The notes: generated by a model not told the origin, from the letters alone. A stretch of DNA of 64,000 bases from Arthrobacter sp. AQ5-06 (GCF_003287955.1 NZ_QMKP01000004.1:1-64000); one strand, 5' to 3'; positions 17,972 to 26,989 are shown, counted from the first letter of the stretch. Made by a program: numbers and translations.

Positions 17972-18012
17972 TTGGCAACCGGTTGACAAGCGCGATGCCG
18001 AGGCCGGACTAT
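17972..18012 (+). promoter_or_regulatory. LacI-type operator overlapping a promoter (site 3)
   Basis: TTGGCAACCGGTTGACAA (17972-17989) is palindromic except for one base pair and is the best match of the four. The right half gives -35 TTGACA (17983-17988) and an 18-bp spacer leads to a weak -10 GACTAT (18007-18012). The uxaC ATG is at 18019, seven bases after that -10, so this transcript may be leaderless. Confidence 0.8.
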
Positions 18013-18018
18013 TGATCT

Positions 18019-19449
18019 ATGTCACAGTCGATTGCCGCTAACCCAGACCGGCTCCTTCCCGCGGACCCCGGAACGCGCAGCATTGCGCGCGCCCTGCTGG
18101 AGCGCGTCGAGGACCTCCCCATCATTTCCCCGCACGGCCACGTTGACGCTTCTGTCATCGAACGGAACACGCCGTTCCCGGATCCGGCCGCCCTGCTGGT
18201 CAGCCCTGACCACTACGTCACCCGCCTGATCCATTCAAGCGGCGTAGCCCTTGACCAGTTGCGGCCGCAGGCCGGCGCCCAGGCAGGCGACGCCGAAGCC
18301 GCCTCGCCGGATTCCCGGACCGTCTGGCGCGAATTCTGCAAGTCGTGGCCGCTGTTCGAAGGCACCGCGTCCGGTTACTGGCTCCGCAACCAGTTCGACA
18401 GCGTGTTCGGCCTCCAGCACGAGATCAGCGCCGACAATGCAGACGCCACCTACGATGCGATCTCAGCCAAGCTGCAGGAACCTGGCTTCCGTCCGCGCCA
18501 GCTGTTCAAGGACTTCAACATCGAGGTGCTGGCCACTACGGATGATCCGCTGGATGACCTGGCCAGCCATAAGGCGATCGCCCAGGATCCCATCTTCCAC
18601 GGCCGAGTGCTCCCCACGTTCCGTCCTGATGCCTACCTGAGCCCGGCAAACCCGGCGTGGTCCGCCAATGTGGACCGCCTCATCGCGGCAGCGGGCGACG
18701 GCGTGACCGGCTATGCCGGATACATCACCGCGCTCGAGAACCGGCGTCGATATTTCGTGGATCACGGTGCAGTCTCCGCTGACCACGGCGTCCGCACACC
18801 GGCAACTCTCAAGCTCGACGCCGCGGACGCGGCCGGGCTGTTCGAACGCGCGCGCTCGGGCCAGGCCACCGCCCAGGACCGCGAAGACTTCGAAGCCCAC
18901 ATGATGTACCAGATGGCGCGGATGTCCGTGGAAGACGGATTGGTCATGACCATCCACCCGGGCTCCTTCCGCAACCACCACACCGCCACGTTCAACACCT
19001 ACGGTGCGGACACCGGTCACGACATCCCGTTCGCCATCAACTACACCGAGGCCATCCGCCCGGTGCTGCAGGACTTCGGCACGGCCAAGGACTTCCACCT
19101 GGTGCTGTTCACCATGGACGAGACCGTGTACTCACGCGAACTGGCTCCGCTCGCCGGCTTCTACCCGGCCGTGTACCTCGGTGCGCCGTGGTGGTTCCTG
19201 GACGCACCGGACGCCATGCTCCGCTTCCGTTCGGCTGTGACGGAAACAGCCGGTTTCTCCCGTTCCTCCGGATTCATTGACGATACCCGCGCCTTCTGCT
19301 CCATCCCTGCACGGCACGATACTTCCCGCCGGATCGAGGCCTCGTTCCTGGCCCGGCTCGTGGCCGAACACCGGGTCAGTGAAGACCGTGCCCATGAACT
19401 GATCGTCGATCTCGTCGACGCATCCCCGAGAAGGGTATTCAAGCTGTGA
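18019..19449 (+). CDS. uxaC: Glucuronate (uronate) isomerase
   Basis: This 476-residue cytosolic enzyme interconverts D-glucuronate and D-fructuronate (and D-galacturonate and D-tagaturonate), the first step of hexuronate catabolism. Family signatures include ISPHGHVDASVIERN near the N-terminus (metal-binding His residues), VLATTDDPLDDLASH, MTIHPGSFRNHH and YLGAPWWFLDAPDAMLRFR near the C-terminus. Length is close to the usual 470. No Shine-Dalgarno is visible before the ATG and the -10 ends just before it, so translation is probably leaderless. Its stop overlaps the next start by four bases (GTGA), coupling it to the reductase. Operator site 3 lies 30 bp upstream. Confidence 0.95.
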   Translation: MSQSIAANPDRLLPADPGTRSIARALLERVEDLPIISPHGHVDASVIERNTPFPDPAALLVSPDHYVTRLIHSSGVALDQLRPQAGAQAGDAEAASPDSRTVWREFCKSWPLFEGTASGYWLRNQFDSVFGLQHEISADNADATYDAISAKLQEPGFRPRQLFKDFNIEVLATTDDPLDDLASHKAIAQDPIFHGRVLPTFRPDAYLSPANPAWSANVDRLIAAAGDGVTGYAGYITALENRRRYFVDHGAVSADHGVRTPATLKLDAADAAGLFERARSGQATAQDREDFEAHMMYQMARMSVEDGLVMTIHPGSFRNHHTATFNTYGADTGHDIPFAINYTEAIRPVLQDFGTAKDFHLVLFTMDETVYSRELAPLAGFYPAVYLGAPWWFLDAPDAMLRFRSAVTETAGFSRSSGFIDDTRAFCSIPARHDTSRRIEASFLARLVAEHRVSEDRAHELIVDLVDASPRRVFKL

Positions 19450-20906
19450 CCACCAACCAGACCGGGCCTGCCGTTTCCGCGGCAAACTCACTGCCCCAAA
19501 CCTCACTGTCCCAACTGAGCCGTACCCTCAGGCCGGTTGCCAAGGCTCCCGTGCGGATTGTCCATCTGGGGCTGGGCGCCTTCCACCGCTCTCACCAGGC
19601 CTGGTACACCCACCAGGCGGGCAATTCCGCAGAGTGGGGCATCGCCTCCTTCACCGGACGCCGGCCGGACGCCGCGCTGGCACTGGCAGAGCAGGACGGA
19701 CTGTACACCGTGGTGGAACGCGCCGACTCCGGAGACTCCTTCGAGGTCATCAACAGCATCGTTGAGGCTGTGGACGGGGCCGACGTCGGCAGGCTCGCCG
19801 AGTTGGTGGCTGCACCGGCCACCGCCGTCATCACCTTGACCATCACCGAAGCCGCTTACCGGCTCGGCTCTGACGGCCAGCTTGACCGCTCAGCTCCCGA
19901 CGTCGTCGCGGACCTTGCGCTGCTGGCTGACGGCGGCGCGGGAAAAGGCAAGCCGACGACGCCGCTGGGCCGGCTGGTCTTCGCGCTCGCCGCCCGCCGG
20001 GCTGCCGGAGCCGGGCCGCTCGCCGTCGTCTGCTGTGACAACCTCTCCAACAACGGCACCGTTGCGCACAGTGCAGTGGTGGGACTGGCCGGAGCCTGGG
20101 ATGCAGAACTGGCAGCCTGGATCGATGCGAACATCAGCTTTGTCAGCACTTCCGTGGACCGCATCACGCCGCGGACCACGGAAGCGGACCTCGCTGCCGT
20201 CGAGGCCGCCTGCGGTTACCGCGACAACTCACCGGTGGTGGCCGAACCCTTCCGTAATTGGGTGCTCAGTGGGGAATTCCCGGCCGGGCGTCCGCGCTGG
20301 GAAGATGCCGGCGCCGTGTTTGTGGACGATATTGAACCGTACGAGAACCGCAAACTCTGGCTCCTCAACGGCGCGCACTCAATGCTTGCCTACGCCGGAC
20401 AGCTGCGCGGCCACACAACCGTAGCCGAGGCCCTGGGGGACCCGTTGTGCCTCCGGGCTGTGGAACGATTCTGGGATGAGGCCGAGGCGAACCTGCACGG
20501 TGCGGACCTGGAGATCCCCACATACCGTGCGGCTCTGCTGGAGCGCTTCAGCAACGCCCGCATTGCACACCACCTGGCCCAGATCGCCATGGACGGCAGC
20601 ACCAAGCTGCGTATGCGTGCTGTGCCGGTGCTCCAGGCCGAGCGGGCGCAGGGCCGGTCCGGTTCAGCAGCGGCGCTTGTGATCGCCGCCTGGATGGACT
20701 TCAGCGGGATGGACTTTAGCGCAACTGCTGCCGGGTTCCACGATCCGCTCGTGGCAGAGGTGTCAGCGGCCAATCGGCTCAGCGGCACCGGTCGCACCCG
20801 CGCAATGCTGGCCCTACTCAATCCGGCCCTGGCAGGAGATGACGCCGTAGTGCAGCTCATTGAGAACCTCAGCGGTTCGTTCTCCGGGCTGGCTGTCCAG
20901 GAGTAG
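19446..20906 (+). CDS. uxuB: Mannitol-dehydrogenase-family uronate reductase (fructuronate reductase-like)
   Basis: This 486-residue NAD-dependent polyol dehydrogenase has the N-terminal HLGLGAFHRSHQAWYT nucleotide-binding motif, VVCCDNLSNNG, and the catalytic helix KLWLLNGAHSMLAY (Lys, Asn and His positions of the family). Translational coupling to glucuronate isomerase makes fructuronate reduction to D-mannonate the most likely reaction; tagaturonate or mannitol activity cannot be excluded from sequence alone. The GTG start overlaps the uxaC stop. A hairpin at 20925-20967 ends the unit. Confidence 0.88.
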   Translation: MTTNQTGPAVSAANSLPQTSLSQLSRTLRPVAKAPVRIVHLGLGAFHRSHQAWYTHQAGNSAEWGIASFTGRRPDAALALAEQDGLYTVVERADSGDSFEVINSIVEAVDGADVGRLAELVAAPATAVITLTITEAAYRLGSDGQLDRSAPDVVADLALLADGGAGKGKPTTPLGRLVFALAARRAAGAGPLAVVCCDNLSNNGTVAHSAVVGLAGAWDAELAAWIDANISFVSTSVDRITPRTTEADLAAVEAACGYRDNSPVVAEPFRNWVLSGEFPAGRPRWEDAGAVFVDDIEPYENRKLWLLNGAHSMLAYAGQLRGHTTVAEALGDPLCLRAVERFWDEAEANLHGADLEIPTYRAALLERFSNARIAHHLAQIAMDGSTKLRMRAVPVLQAERAQGRSGSAAALVIAAWMDFSGMDFSATAAGFHDPLVAEVSAANRLSGTGRTRAMLALLNPALAGDDAVVQLIENLSGSFSGLAVQE

Positions 20907-20924
20907 GAACCGCCGCGCAGGCAA

Positions 20925-20967
20925 CACTGCCCGGCCCCGCCAGCATTTGATGACTGCCCGGGCAGTG
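20925..20967 (+). terminator. Terminator-like hairpin after the uronate reductase gene
   Basis: CACTGCCCGG (20925-20934) pairs with CCGGGCAGTG (20958-20967) and is followed by CTTGTTTAAG. It separates uxaC-uxuB from the transporter unit that begins behind operator site 4. Confidence 0.6.
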
Positions 20968-21014
20968 CTTGTTTAAGTATTGCGGGGCTGGAAACAGGGA
21001 AAGTTTCAAAATGG

Positions 21015-21054
21015 TTGGCAACCGCTTGCCAAATGATTGCCAGGTGACTAGGAT
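21015..21054 (+). promoter_or_regulatory. LacI-type operator overlapping a promoter (site 4)
   Basis: TTGGCAACCGCTTGCCAA (21015-21032) is palindromic except at the centre. The right half gives -35 TTGCCA (21026-21031) and a 17-bp spacer leads to -10 TAGGAT (21049-21054). The transporter gene starts 67 bp downstream and has a normal AAAGGAG leader. Confidence 0.8.
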
Positions 21055-21120
21055 TACATCCAGACTCAACTGAAGTGCTGCCGGTTATCCATCGCCGGCA
21101 ACGGGTAAAGGAGCCCCAAC

Positions 21121-22602
21121 ATGAAAAAGCTGAACAAGCTCAGCATCGTCGGCTATGGCGCCGGCGACGCCGCAAACAACCTCGCTTTCACCACCGCCAC
21201 CATGTTCCTGCTGGTGTACTACACGGATGTAGCCGGCATTTCCGCCGCTGCCGCCGGTACCCTGCTCCTGGTTGTGCGGATCTTCGATGCCTTCGCTGAC
21301 GTCTTTGCCGGCCGTGTGGTGGACCGTGCGTTCAGCAAGCGGTTCGGGAAGTTCCGTCCGTTCATCATGTTCGGCTCCATCCCGCTGCTCCTGTTGAGTG
21401 TGGCAACGTTCTCTATCCCCGAGCTCGGCGAATCCGGCGCGCTGCTCTACGCCTACGTCACCTACGCGGCCTTGGGCCTCGCGTACAGTCTGGTCAACAT
21501 CCCCTACGGTTCGCTGGCCGGCGCCATGACCCAGGACCCGGGCGAAAGGGCCAAGCTTGGCTCGGCCCGCATGGTTGGCGCACTGTTGGTTGGCTCGGCA
21601 CTTGGAATCTTTGTAGCACCGCTGATCAAGCCGGGTGCCGATCTCCAGTCCACCTTCACCACCATCACGCTGGTATTTGTGGTGATCGGTGCAGGCCTGT
21701 ACTTTTTCACCGTACTGACTACCAAGGAACGCGTTCACCGCGCAGTACCCAACGTCAGCTTCAAGCAGAGCATGGACACCCTCAAGGGCAATAAGCCGCT
21801 GATGATGCTGTGCCTTAGCTCCTTCTTCTTCCTCACCGGTTACCTGGCGCTGACCTCGGTCCAGCTCTACTACCTGCGTGACGTCCTGCACCGACTGGAT
21901 CTCTACCCGGTACTGTCCATCATCCAGCTGGTGCTGACCTTCGTGCTCGCAGCGGTCATGCCCAGGCTCGTCCGCAACTTCGGCAAGAAGAAGGTCTACA
22001 TCTACTCGTCGCTGCTCACCGTGGCTGGCGGCATCATCATTTTCCTGACGCCTGCCAGTCAGGTGTGGGTCGGCTTCTCGGGCCTCCTGCTCAGCCTCAT
22101 GGGCGTCCTCGCGGTAAACATCGTGGTGTGGGCCCTCGAAGCGGACACCGTTGAGTACGGAGAATGGAAGACCGGCGTCCGCACCGAAGGCATCACTTAC
22201 GCGCTGTTCTCCTTCACCCGCAAGACCGGCCAGGCTGTGGGCGGCGCACTTGCCGCTTATGCGCTGGCACTCGGCGGCTACAAGTCCGGCGCGGTTCAGA
22301 GCGCCGACGCCGTCTTCGGAATCCAGTTTGCCGCCGGCGCCCTGCCTGCAGTCATGACCATACTGGCCGTACTGGTGATGTCCAAGTACACGCTCACGGA
22401 TGCCACGCACGCCCGGATCCTGACCGAAATCCGCGCCCGCCGCGAAGGCGGCGTCATTGGGGGCGCCGCCTCCGAAGCTCCCGCCCCCGAAGGCACCACG
22501 ACGGCAGGCAACGCAAACGGAATGTCCGACGCCGCCGTCGAACCTTCAGATGCTGCCACACCTTCCGATGCTGCCAAGCCGCTCGCGGCCGGCACCAACT
22601 AA
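21121..22602 (+). CDS. GPH-family glycoside/uronide:cation symporter (MFS)
   Basis: This 493-residue membrane protein has about twelve predicted helices. Motifs of the glycoside-pentoside-hexuronide family include GYGAGDAANNLAFTTATMFL at the N-terminus, RIFDAFADVFAGRVVDR and EADTVEYGEWKTGVRTEG. Members (UidB- and YicJ-like) import beta-glucuronides, xylosides or hexuronates with Na+ or H+. The context with uxaC and manD favours a glucuronide or hexuronate. A C-terminal tail of about 50 residues is Ala/Ser/Asp-rich and probably disordered, which is unusual for the family. AAAGGAG lies seven bases before the ATG. It starts a three-gene unit behind operator site 4. Confidence 0.92.
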   Translation: MKKLNKLSIVGYGAGDAANNLAFTTATMFLLVYYTDVAGISAAAAGTLLLVVRIFDAFADVFAGRVVDRAFSKRFGKFRPFIMFGSIPLLLLSVATFSIPELGESGALLYAYVTYAALGLAYSLVNIPYGSLAGAMTQDPGERAKLGSARMVGALLVGSALGIFVAPLIKPGADLQSTFTTITLVFVVIGAGLYFFTVLTTKERVHRAVPNVSFKQSMDTLKGNKPLMMLCLSSFFFLTGYLALTSVQLYYLRDVLHRLDLYPVLSIIQLVLTFVLAAVMPRLVRNFGKKKVYIYSSLLTVAGGIIIFLTPASQVWVGFSGLLLSLMGVLAVNIVVWALEADTVEYGEWKTGVRTEGITYALFSFTRKTGQAVGGALAAYALALGGYKSGAVQSADAVFGIQFAAGALPAVMTILAVLVMSKYTLTDATHARILTEIRARREGGVIGGAASEAPAPEGTTTAGNANGMSDAAVEPSDAATPSDAAKPLAAGTN

Positions 22603-22638
22603 GACCCCCCCGACTCAGTCCACTTGAAAGGAACTGCT

Positions 22639-23868
22639 GTGAAAATTGTTGCCGCGGAAGTTTTCGTGACAAGCCCCTCCCGGAACTTCGTGACCCTGAG
22701 GATCACCACGGACGACGGCGTGACGGGCATCGGGGATGCCACGCTGAACGGCCGCGAGCTGGCGGTTGCCGCGTACCTCAAGGAACACGTTGCGCAGCTG
22801 CTGATCGGCAAGGATCCGCACCGGATCGAGGACACCTGGCAGTTCCTGTACCGCAGCTCGTACTGGCGCCGCGGCCCGGTCACCATGGCCGCCATCGCAG
22901 CCGTCGACATGGCCCTGTGGGACATCAAAGGCAAGGTGGCCGGCATGCCGGTTTATCAGCTGCTCGGTGGTGCGTCCCGGAACGGCCTGCGCGCCTACGG
23001 CCATGCCTCCGGTGCGGACATCCCCTCGCTTTTCGACTCCGTGCGGGAGCACCTGGAACTCGGCTACAAATCGGTCCGGATCCAGACCGCCGTCCCCGGC
23101 ATCAAGGCCGTCTACGGTGTTGCCGCGCAGGCCCAGGCCTCCGGCGAGCGCTACGACTACGAGCCCGCAGGCCGCGGCGCCTTCCCGGTGGAGGAGGACT
23201 GGGACACCCGCGCGTACCTGCGCCACCTGCCGTCCGTGTTTGAGGCCGTCCGCAACGAATTCGGCCCCGAGCTGCCGCTGCTCCATGATGGCCATCACCG
23301 CATGACACCCATCCAGGCGGCCAAGCTGGGCAAGGCGCTGGAGCCGTATGACCTGTTCTGGCTCGAGGACTGCACCCCGGCGGAGAACCAGGAGGCGCTG
23401 CGCCTGGTCCGCCAGCACACCACCACGCCGCTGGCCATCGGGGAGATTTTCAACACCGTGTACGACTTCCAGAGCCTGATCAAGGAACAGCTGATCGACT
23501 ACGTCCGCGCAGCCTCCACCCACTTCGGCGGCATTTCCCCGCTGAAGAAGGTCATGGACTTCGCCGCCCAGTACCAGATCAAGTCCGGCTTCCACGGCCC
23601 CACCGACATCTCCCCGGTGGGCTTCGCCGCCCAGCTGCACGTGGGCCTGGCCATCCACAACTACGGCATCCAGGAATACATGCCGCATTCCCCGGCCACC
23701 AACACGGTGTTTGAGCAGTCCATGACGTTTGTGGACGGCTACCTGCATCCGGGCGACAAGCCCGGCATCGGCGTCGAATTCAATGAAGAAGCAGCCAACA
23801 CCTACCCCTACCAGCAGGCCTACCTGCCCTACAACCGGCTGGTCGACGGAACGGTGCATGACTGGTGA
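22639..23868 (+). CDS. manD: D-mannonate dehydratase, ManD/RspA type (enolase superfamily)
   Basis: This protein of about 409 residues belongs to the mannonate dehydratase subgroup of the enolase superfamily and should convert D-mannonate to 2-keto-3-deoxy-D-gluconate with Mg2+. Supporting motifs are [20 protein letters not shown], the long insertion [54 protein letters not shown] and the C-terminal [10 protein letters not shown] choose the GTG at 22639, with AAAGGA six bases upstream, rather than an in-frame TTG at 22624. It supplies the third step after uxaC and uxuB. Some ManD-family members are slow or prefer gluconate, so activity level is uncertain. It overlaps the next gene. Confidence 0.92.
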   Translation: MKIVAAEVFVTSPSRNFVTLRITTDDGVTGIGDATLNGRELAVAAYLKEHVAQLLIGKDPHRIEDTWQFLYRSSYWRRGPVTMAAIAAVDMALWDIKGKVAGMPVYQLLGGASRNGLRAYGHASGADIPSLFDSVREHLELGYKSVRIQTAVPGIKAVYGVAAQAQASGERYDYEPAGRGAFPVEEDWDTRAYLRHLPSVFEAVRNEFGPELPLLHDGHHRMTPIQAAKLGKALEPYDLFWLEDCTPAENQEALRLVRQHTTTPLAIGEIFNTVYDFQSLIKEQLIDYVRAASTHFGGISPLKKVMDFAAQYQIKSGFHGPTDISPVGFAAQLHVGLAIHNYGIQEYMPHSPATNTVFEQSMTFVDGYLHPGDKPGIGVEFNEEAANTYPYQQAYLPYNRLVDGTVHDW

Positions 23869-26180
23869 TGAACGCTGAATCTTCCCAAGCTGCGGTGGCA
23901 GCCGGCCCGCGCATCCTCGTCATGGGGGTATCCGGCTGCGGCAAAACCACCATCGGTGCCCTCGTGGCGCACCAGCTGGGCGTGTCGTTCATCGACGGCG
24001 ATTCCCTCCACCCGGTGGAAAACGTCGTCAAGATGGCTGCCGGCACCCCGCTGACGGACGAGGACCGCTGGCCCTGGCTGGCCACCGTGGGCAATGAACT
24101 GGACCGCGCCGGTTCCGCCGGACTGGTCCTTGCCTGCTCTGCACTCAAACGCAGCTACCGCGACGCCATCCGGGCTAAGGCCCCGGACGCCGTGTTCCTG
24201 CACCTGCATGGAAGCAAGGACGTCCTGGGGTCGCGGCTCGAGGGCCGCAGCGGGCACTTCATGCCCGCCGCGCTCCTGGAATCCCAGCTGGCAACTCTGG
24301 AACCGCTCGACGCCGATGAAGCTGGCTTTGTGGTGGACATCGCCTCGCCTGTGGGGCAGGTTGTTTCCGAGGCGCTGGCTGGCCTTGTGGATGGCGGCGA
24401 ATTCGGTCCGGCGCAGCCGGCCGCTGTCCGTCCGGGCCGCTTCCTCGTAGACCTGAAGGTCGCGCCGTTCGACCTCGACGACGACGCCATCGCCTGGGTG
24501 GACTCCACCATCGGTTCCATGAGCCTTGAGGAAAAGATCGGGCAGCTGTTCATCAACCACAACAACGACTACTCCCCGGAATACCTCGACGATGTGCTGG
24601 ACAAATACCACGTGGGCGGCATGTGCTACCGGCCCGGACCCTCCGCCGCGGTGCAGGAACACATCCGCTACGCGCAGTCGAAGTCCAAGGTGCCGCTGCT
24701 GGTGGCGTCCAACCCGGAAATGGGTGGAGCAGGTAGCTGCGACGACGGCACGTTTGTGTCCACGCACCTGCAGGCAGGTTCGCACCCGGACAAAAACATT
24801 GCCCGCCAGATGGGGCAGATTGCCGGCGTTGAAACCGCAGCCTTGGGCTGCAACTGGGCTTTCGCTCCGATCGTGGACATCCACTACAACTGGCGGAACA
24901 CGGTCATCTCCACCCGGGCCTTCGGCAACACGCCGGAGATCGTGGTGGAACGGGCCAAGGAGTACTTCGACGGCATCAGTGAATCACCCACTGCCTGCGC
25001 CATGAAGCACTTCCCGGGCGACGGCATGGACGAGCGCGACCAGCACGTGGTCACGTCCTACAACACTCTCGGCTACGACGAGTGGAACAAGACGTACGGG
25101 CACGTGTACCGCGAAATGATCGGGCACGGCGTGCAGTCCATCATGATCGGGCACATCGGCGCGCCGGAGCTTTCGCGGCACTTCCGCCCGGGCATGGCGG
25201 ACAGGGACGTCCTTCCCGCCACGCTGGCGCCGGAGTTGCTCCAGGATCTGCTGCGCGGCGAGCTGGGCTTCAACGGGCTGATTCTCACCGATGCTTCGCT
25301 GATGATCGGCCTGACCCAGGCGATGAAGCGCAAGGACCTGGTGCCGGCCACCATCGCCGCGGGCTGCGACATGTTCCTGTTCTTCCGCAACCCGGCCGAG
25401 GACTTCCAGTACATGCTGGACGGCTACAAGGCCGGCGTCGTCACTGAAGAGCGCCTGCATGACGCCTTGCGCCGCATCCTGGCCCTCAAGGCCTCGCTGG
25501 GGCTGCACCTCAAGGCACGCAACGAACTGGTTCCTCCGGTGGAAGCCCTGGCGAAGATCGGCAGCGCGGAGCACCGCGCCGTTGCCGCGGAGATCGCGGA
25601 CAAGACCGTCACACTGATCAAGGACACCGCCAACTACCTGCCCATCACGCCGGAGACGCACAAGCGGATCCGTCTGTACGGCATCTCGGGCGGCTCGGAC
25701 TTCACCCGTTCGGATCCGCTGGCCTACTTGGACACCGTGAAGGACGAGCTCGAAAAGGCCGGCTTTGAGGTACACGTATTCAAGACGGCAGACCAGCGCG
25801 AGGCTGCGGGGGAGACCGGCATTAACTTCATGTCCGTGATCTCTGAGGAAGCCACAGGGGACTACGCAGACAAGTATGACGCCGCCTTTGTTTTCGCCAA
25901 CGTCAAGGGCTTTGCCCAGGAAGCGGCCATCCGGATCAAGTGGTCCACGCCCATGGCGGCGGAGATCCCCTGGTATGTCACCGAGGTCCCCACCGTGTTC
26001 GTCTCGCTCAACCAGCCCAACCACCTCATCGACGTGCCGATGGTCAAGACCGCCATTCACGCCCATGCGGGGTCGGTGGAGGCCATCCGGGCCACTATCG
26101 GGAAGATCATGGGCGAGTCCGAGTTCCAGGGGACGTTCAACGAGAATGTCTTCTGCGATTCCTTCGACACGCGGCTCTAG
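23868..26180 (+). CDS. Gluconokinase-like kinase fused to GH3 (NagZ-like) hydrolase
   Basis: This single open frame of about 770 residues contains two enzymes. Residues 16-170 match GntK/IdnK gluconokinase: P-loop GVSGCGKTT (20-28), IDGDSLHPVENVVKMAAGTP, DEDRWPWLATVG, CSALKRSYRD and GHFMPAALLESQLATLEPL. After a linker of about 35 residues, residues 204-560 form a GH3 TIM barrel of the beta-N-acetylhexosaminidase type. It carries the pattern KHFPG-x-G-x4-D-x-H (380-393) that holds the NagZ Asp/His acid-base dyad, and LTDAS with the predicted nucleophile Asp475. A second alpha/beta domain follows to the end. No signal peptide is present, so it acts inside the cell. The start (ATG, or GTG three bases earlier) overlaps the manD stop. 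No frameshift or stop separates the halves. Substrates of both domains are unknown. Confidence 0.9.
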   Translation: MNAESSQAAVAAGPRILVMGVSGCGKTTIGALVAHQLGVSFIDGDSLHPVENVVKMAAGTPLTDEDRWPWLATVGNELDRAGSAGLVLACSALKRSYRDAIRAKAPDAVFLHLHGSKDVLGSRLEGRSGHFMPAALLESQLATLEPLDADEAGFVVDIASPVGQVVSEALAGLVDGGEFGPAQPAAVRPGRFLVDLKVAPFDLDDDAIAWVDSTIGSMSLEEKIGQLFINHNNDYSPEYLDDVLDKYHVGGMCYRPGPSAAVQEHIRYAQSKSKVPLLVASNPEMGGAGSCDDGTFVSTHLQAGSHPDKNIARQMGQIAGVETAALGCNWAFAPIVDIHYNWRNTVISTRAFGNTPEIVVERAKEYFDGISESPTACAMKHFPGDGMDERDQHVVTSYNTLGYDEWNKTYGHVYREMIGHGVQSIMIGHIGAPELSRHFRPGMADRDVLPATLAPELLQDLLRGELGFNGLILTDASLMIGLTQAMKRKDLVPATIAAGCDMFLFFRNPAEDFQYMLDGYKAGVVTEERLHDALRRILALKASLGLHLKARNELVPPVEALAKIGSAEHRAVAAEIADKTVTLIKDTANYLPITPETHKRIRLYGISGGSDFTRSDPLAYLDTVKDELEKAGFEVHVFKTADQREAAGETGINFMSVISEEATGDYADKYDAAFVFANVKGFAQEAAIRIKWSTPMAAEIPWYVTEVPTVFVSLNQPNHLIDVPMVKTAIHAHAGSVEAIRATIGKIMGESEFQGTFNENVFCDSFDTRL

Positions 26181-26215
26181 CGTTACCGCTGCCGTTTCAG
26201 ACTGACGACTCGCAG

Positions 26216-26255
26216 ATGGACTGGCGCTACGCGGATACGCGTAGCGCCAGTCCAT
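26216..26255. repeat. 18-bp perfect stem with 4-nt loop
   Basis: ATGGACTGGCGCTACGCG (26216-26233) is followed by GATA and its exact complement (26238-26255). An outer CGCAG/CTGCG pairing extends the stem. It lies between the fusion gene and pyrE and may terminate the sugar operon, though no T-run follows; a palindromic repeat element is equally possible. Confidence 0.75.
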
Positions 26256-26307
26256 TTCTGCGTCATGGGGCCATTTCCGCGGCGAGGGAACCAGTAAACT
26301 GGAGACC

Positions 26308-26889
26308 ATGACTGCCACCCCTGATGCCGCTTCCAACACTGCCGCACGTGCCCGCCTGCTGGAACTGATCAAGGAACTTGCCGTGGTCCGCGGCAAGGTG
26401 ATCCTGTCCAGCGGTGCCGAGGCCGACTACTACATCGACCTGCGCCGCATCACGTTGCACCATGAGGCCTCCAAGCTGGTGGGCCAGGTCATGCTGGCAC
26501 TGACGGACGACGCCGGGATCGACTTTGAGTGCGCGGGCGGCCTGACCATGGGTGCTGACCCCGTGGGCACCGCTGTTATGCACGCCGCGGTGGACGCCGG
26601 CCGCACCGTGGACGCGTTTGTGGTCCGCAAGGCCCAGAAGTCCTACGGCATGGGCCGCCAGGTTGAAGGTCCGTCGGTTGAGGGCCGCAAGGTCCTGGTG
26701 CTCGAGGATACGTCCACCACAGGCGGCTCCGCCCTCACCGCTGTTGAGGGTGTCCGGAAGGCCGGCGGCAACGTCGTCGCCGTGGCCGTCATCGTGGACC
26801 GGGACACCGGCTCCAAGGAAAAGATCGAAGCCGAGACGGGCGTGCCCTACCTGTTCGCCTTCGGCAAGGACGAGTTGGGCCTCTCCTAG
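26308..26889 (+). CDS. pyrE: Orotate phosphoribosyltransferase
   Basis: This 193-residue pyrimidine biosynthesis enzyme joins orotate with PRPP to form orotidine 5'-phosphate. The PRPP-binding motif VLVLEDTSTTGGSA (about residues 130-143) and the family segments ILSSGAEADYYIDLRRI and VRKAQKSYGMGRQVEG are intact. Length fits the short actinobacterial form. A TAAACT -10 (26295-26300) ends seven bases before the ATG, with GGAGA in between, so it is either leaderless or has a very short leader. It marks the return to housekeeping genes after the sugar locus. Confidence 0.95.
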   Translation: MTATPDAASNTAARARLLELIKELAVVRGKVILSSGAEADYYIDLRRITLHHEASKLVGQVMLALTDDAGIDFECAGGLTMGADPVGTAVMHAAVDAGRTVDAFVVRKAQKSYGMGRQVEGPSVEGRKVLVLEDTSTTGGSALTAVEGVRKAGGNVVAVAVIVDRDTGSKEKIEAETGVPYLFAFGKDELGLS

Positions 26890-26989
26890 CAGGTTCGGCC
26901 ACTCCAAGCGAGTACAGCAGTCGCTCCCGCCCACGGTTGCCCAGCCCCGGGGTTGCAGCGGCGCCTTCCGCTGTGGCTACGGTAGAGGT

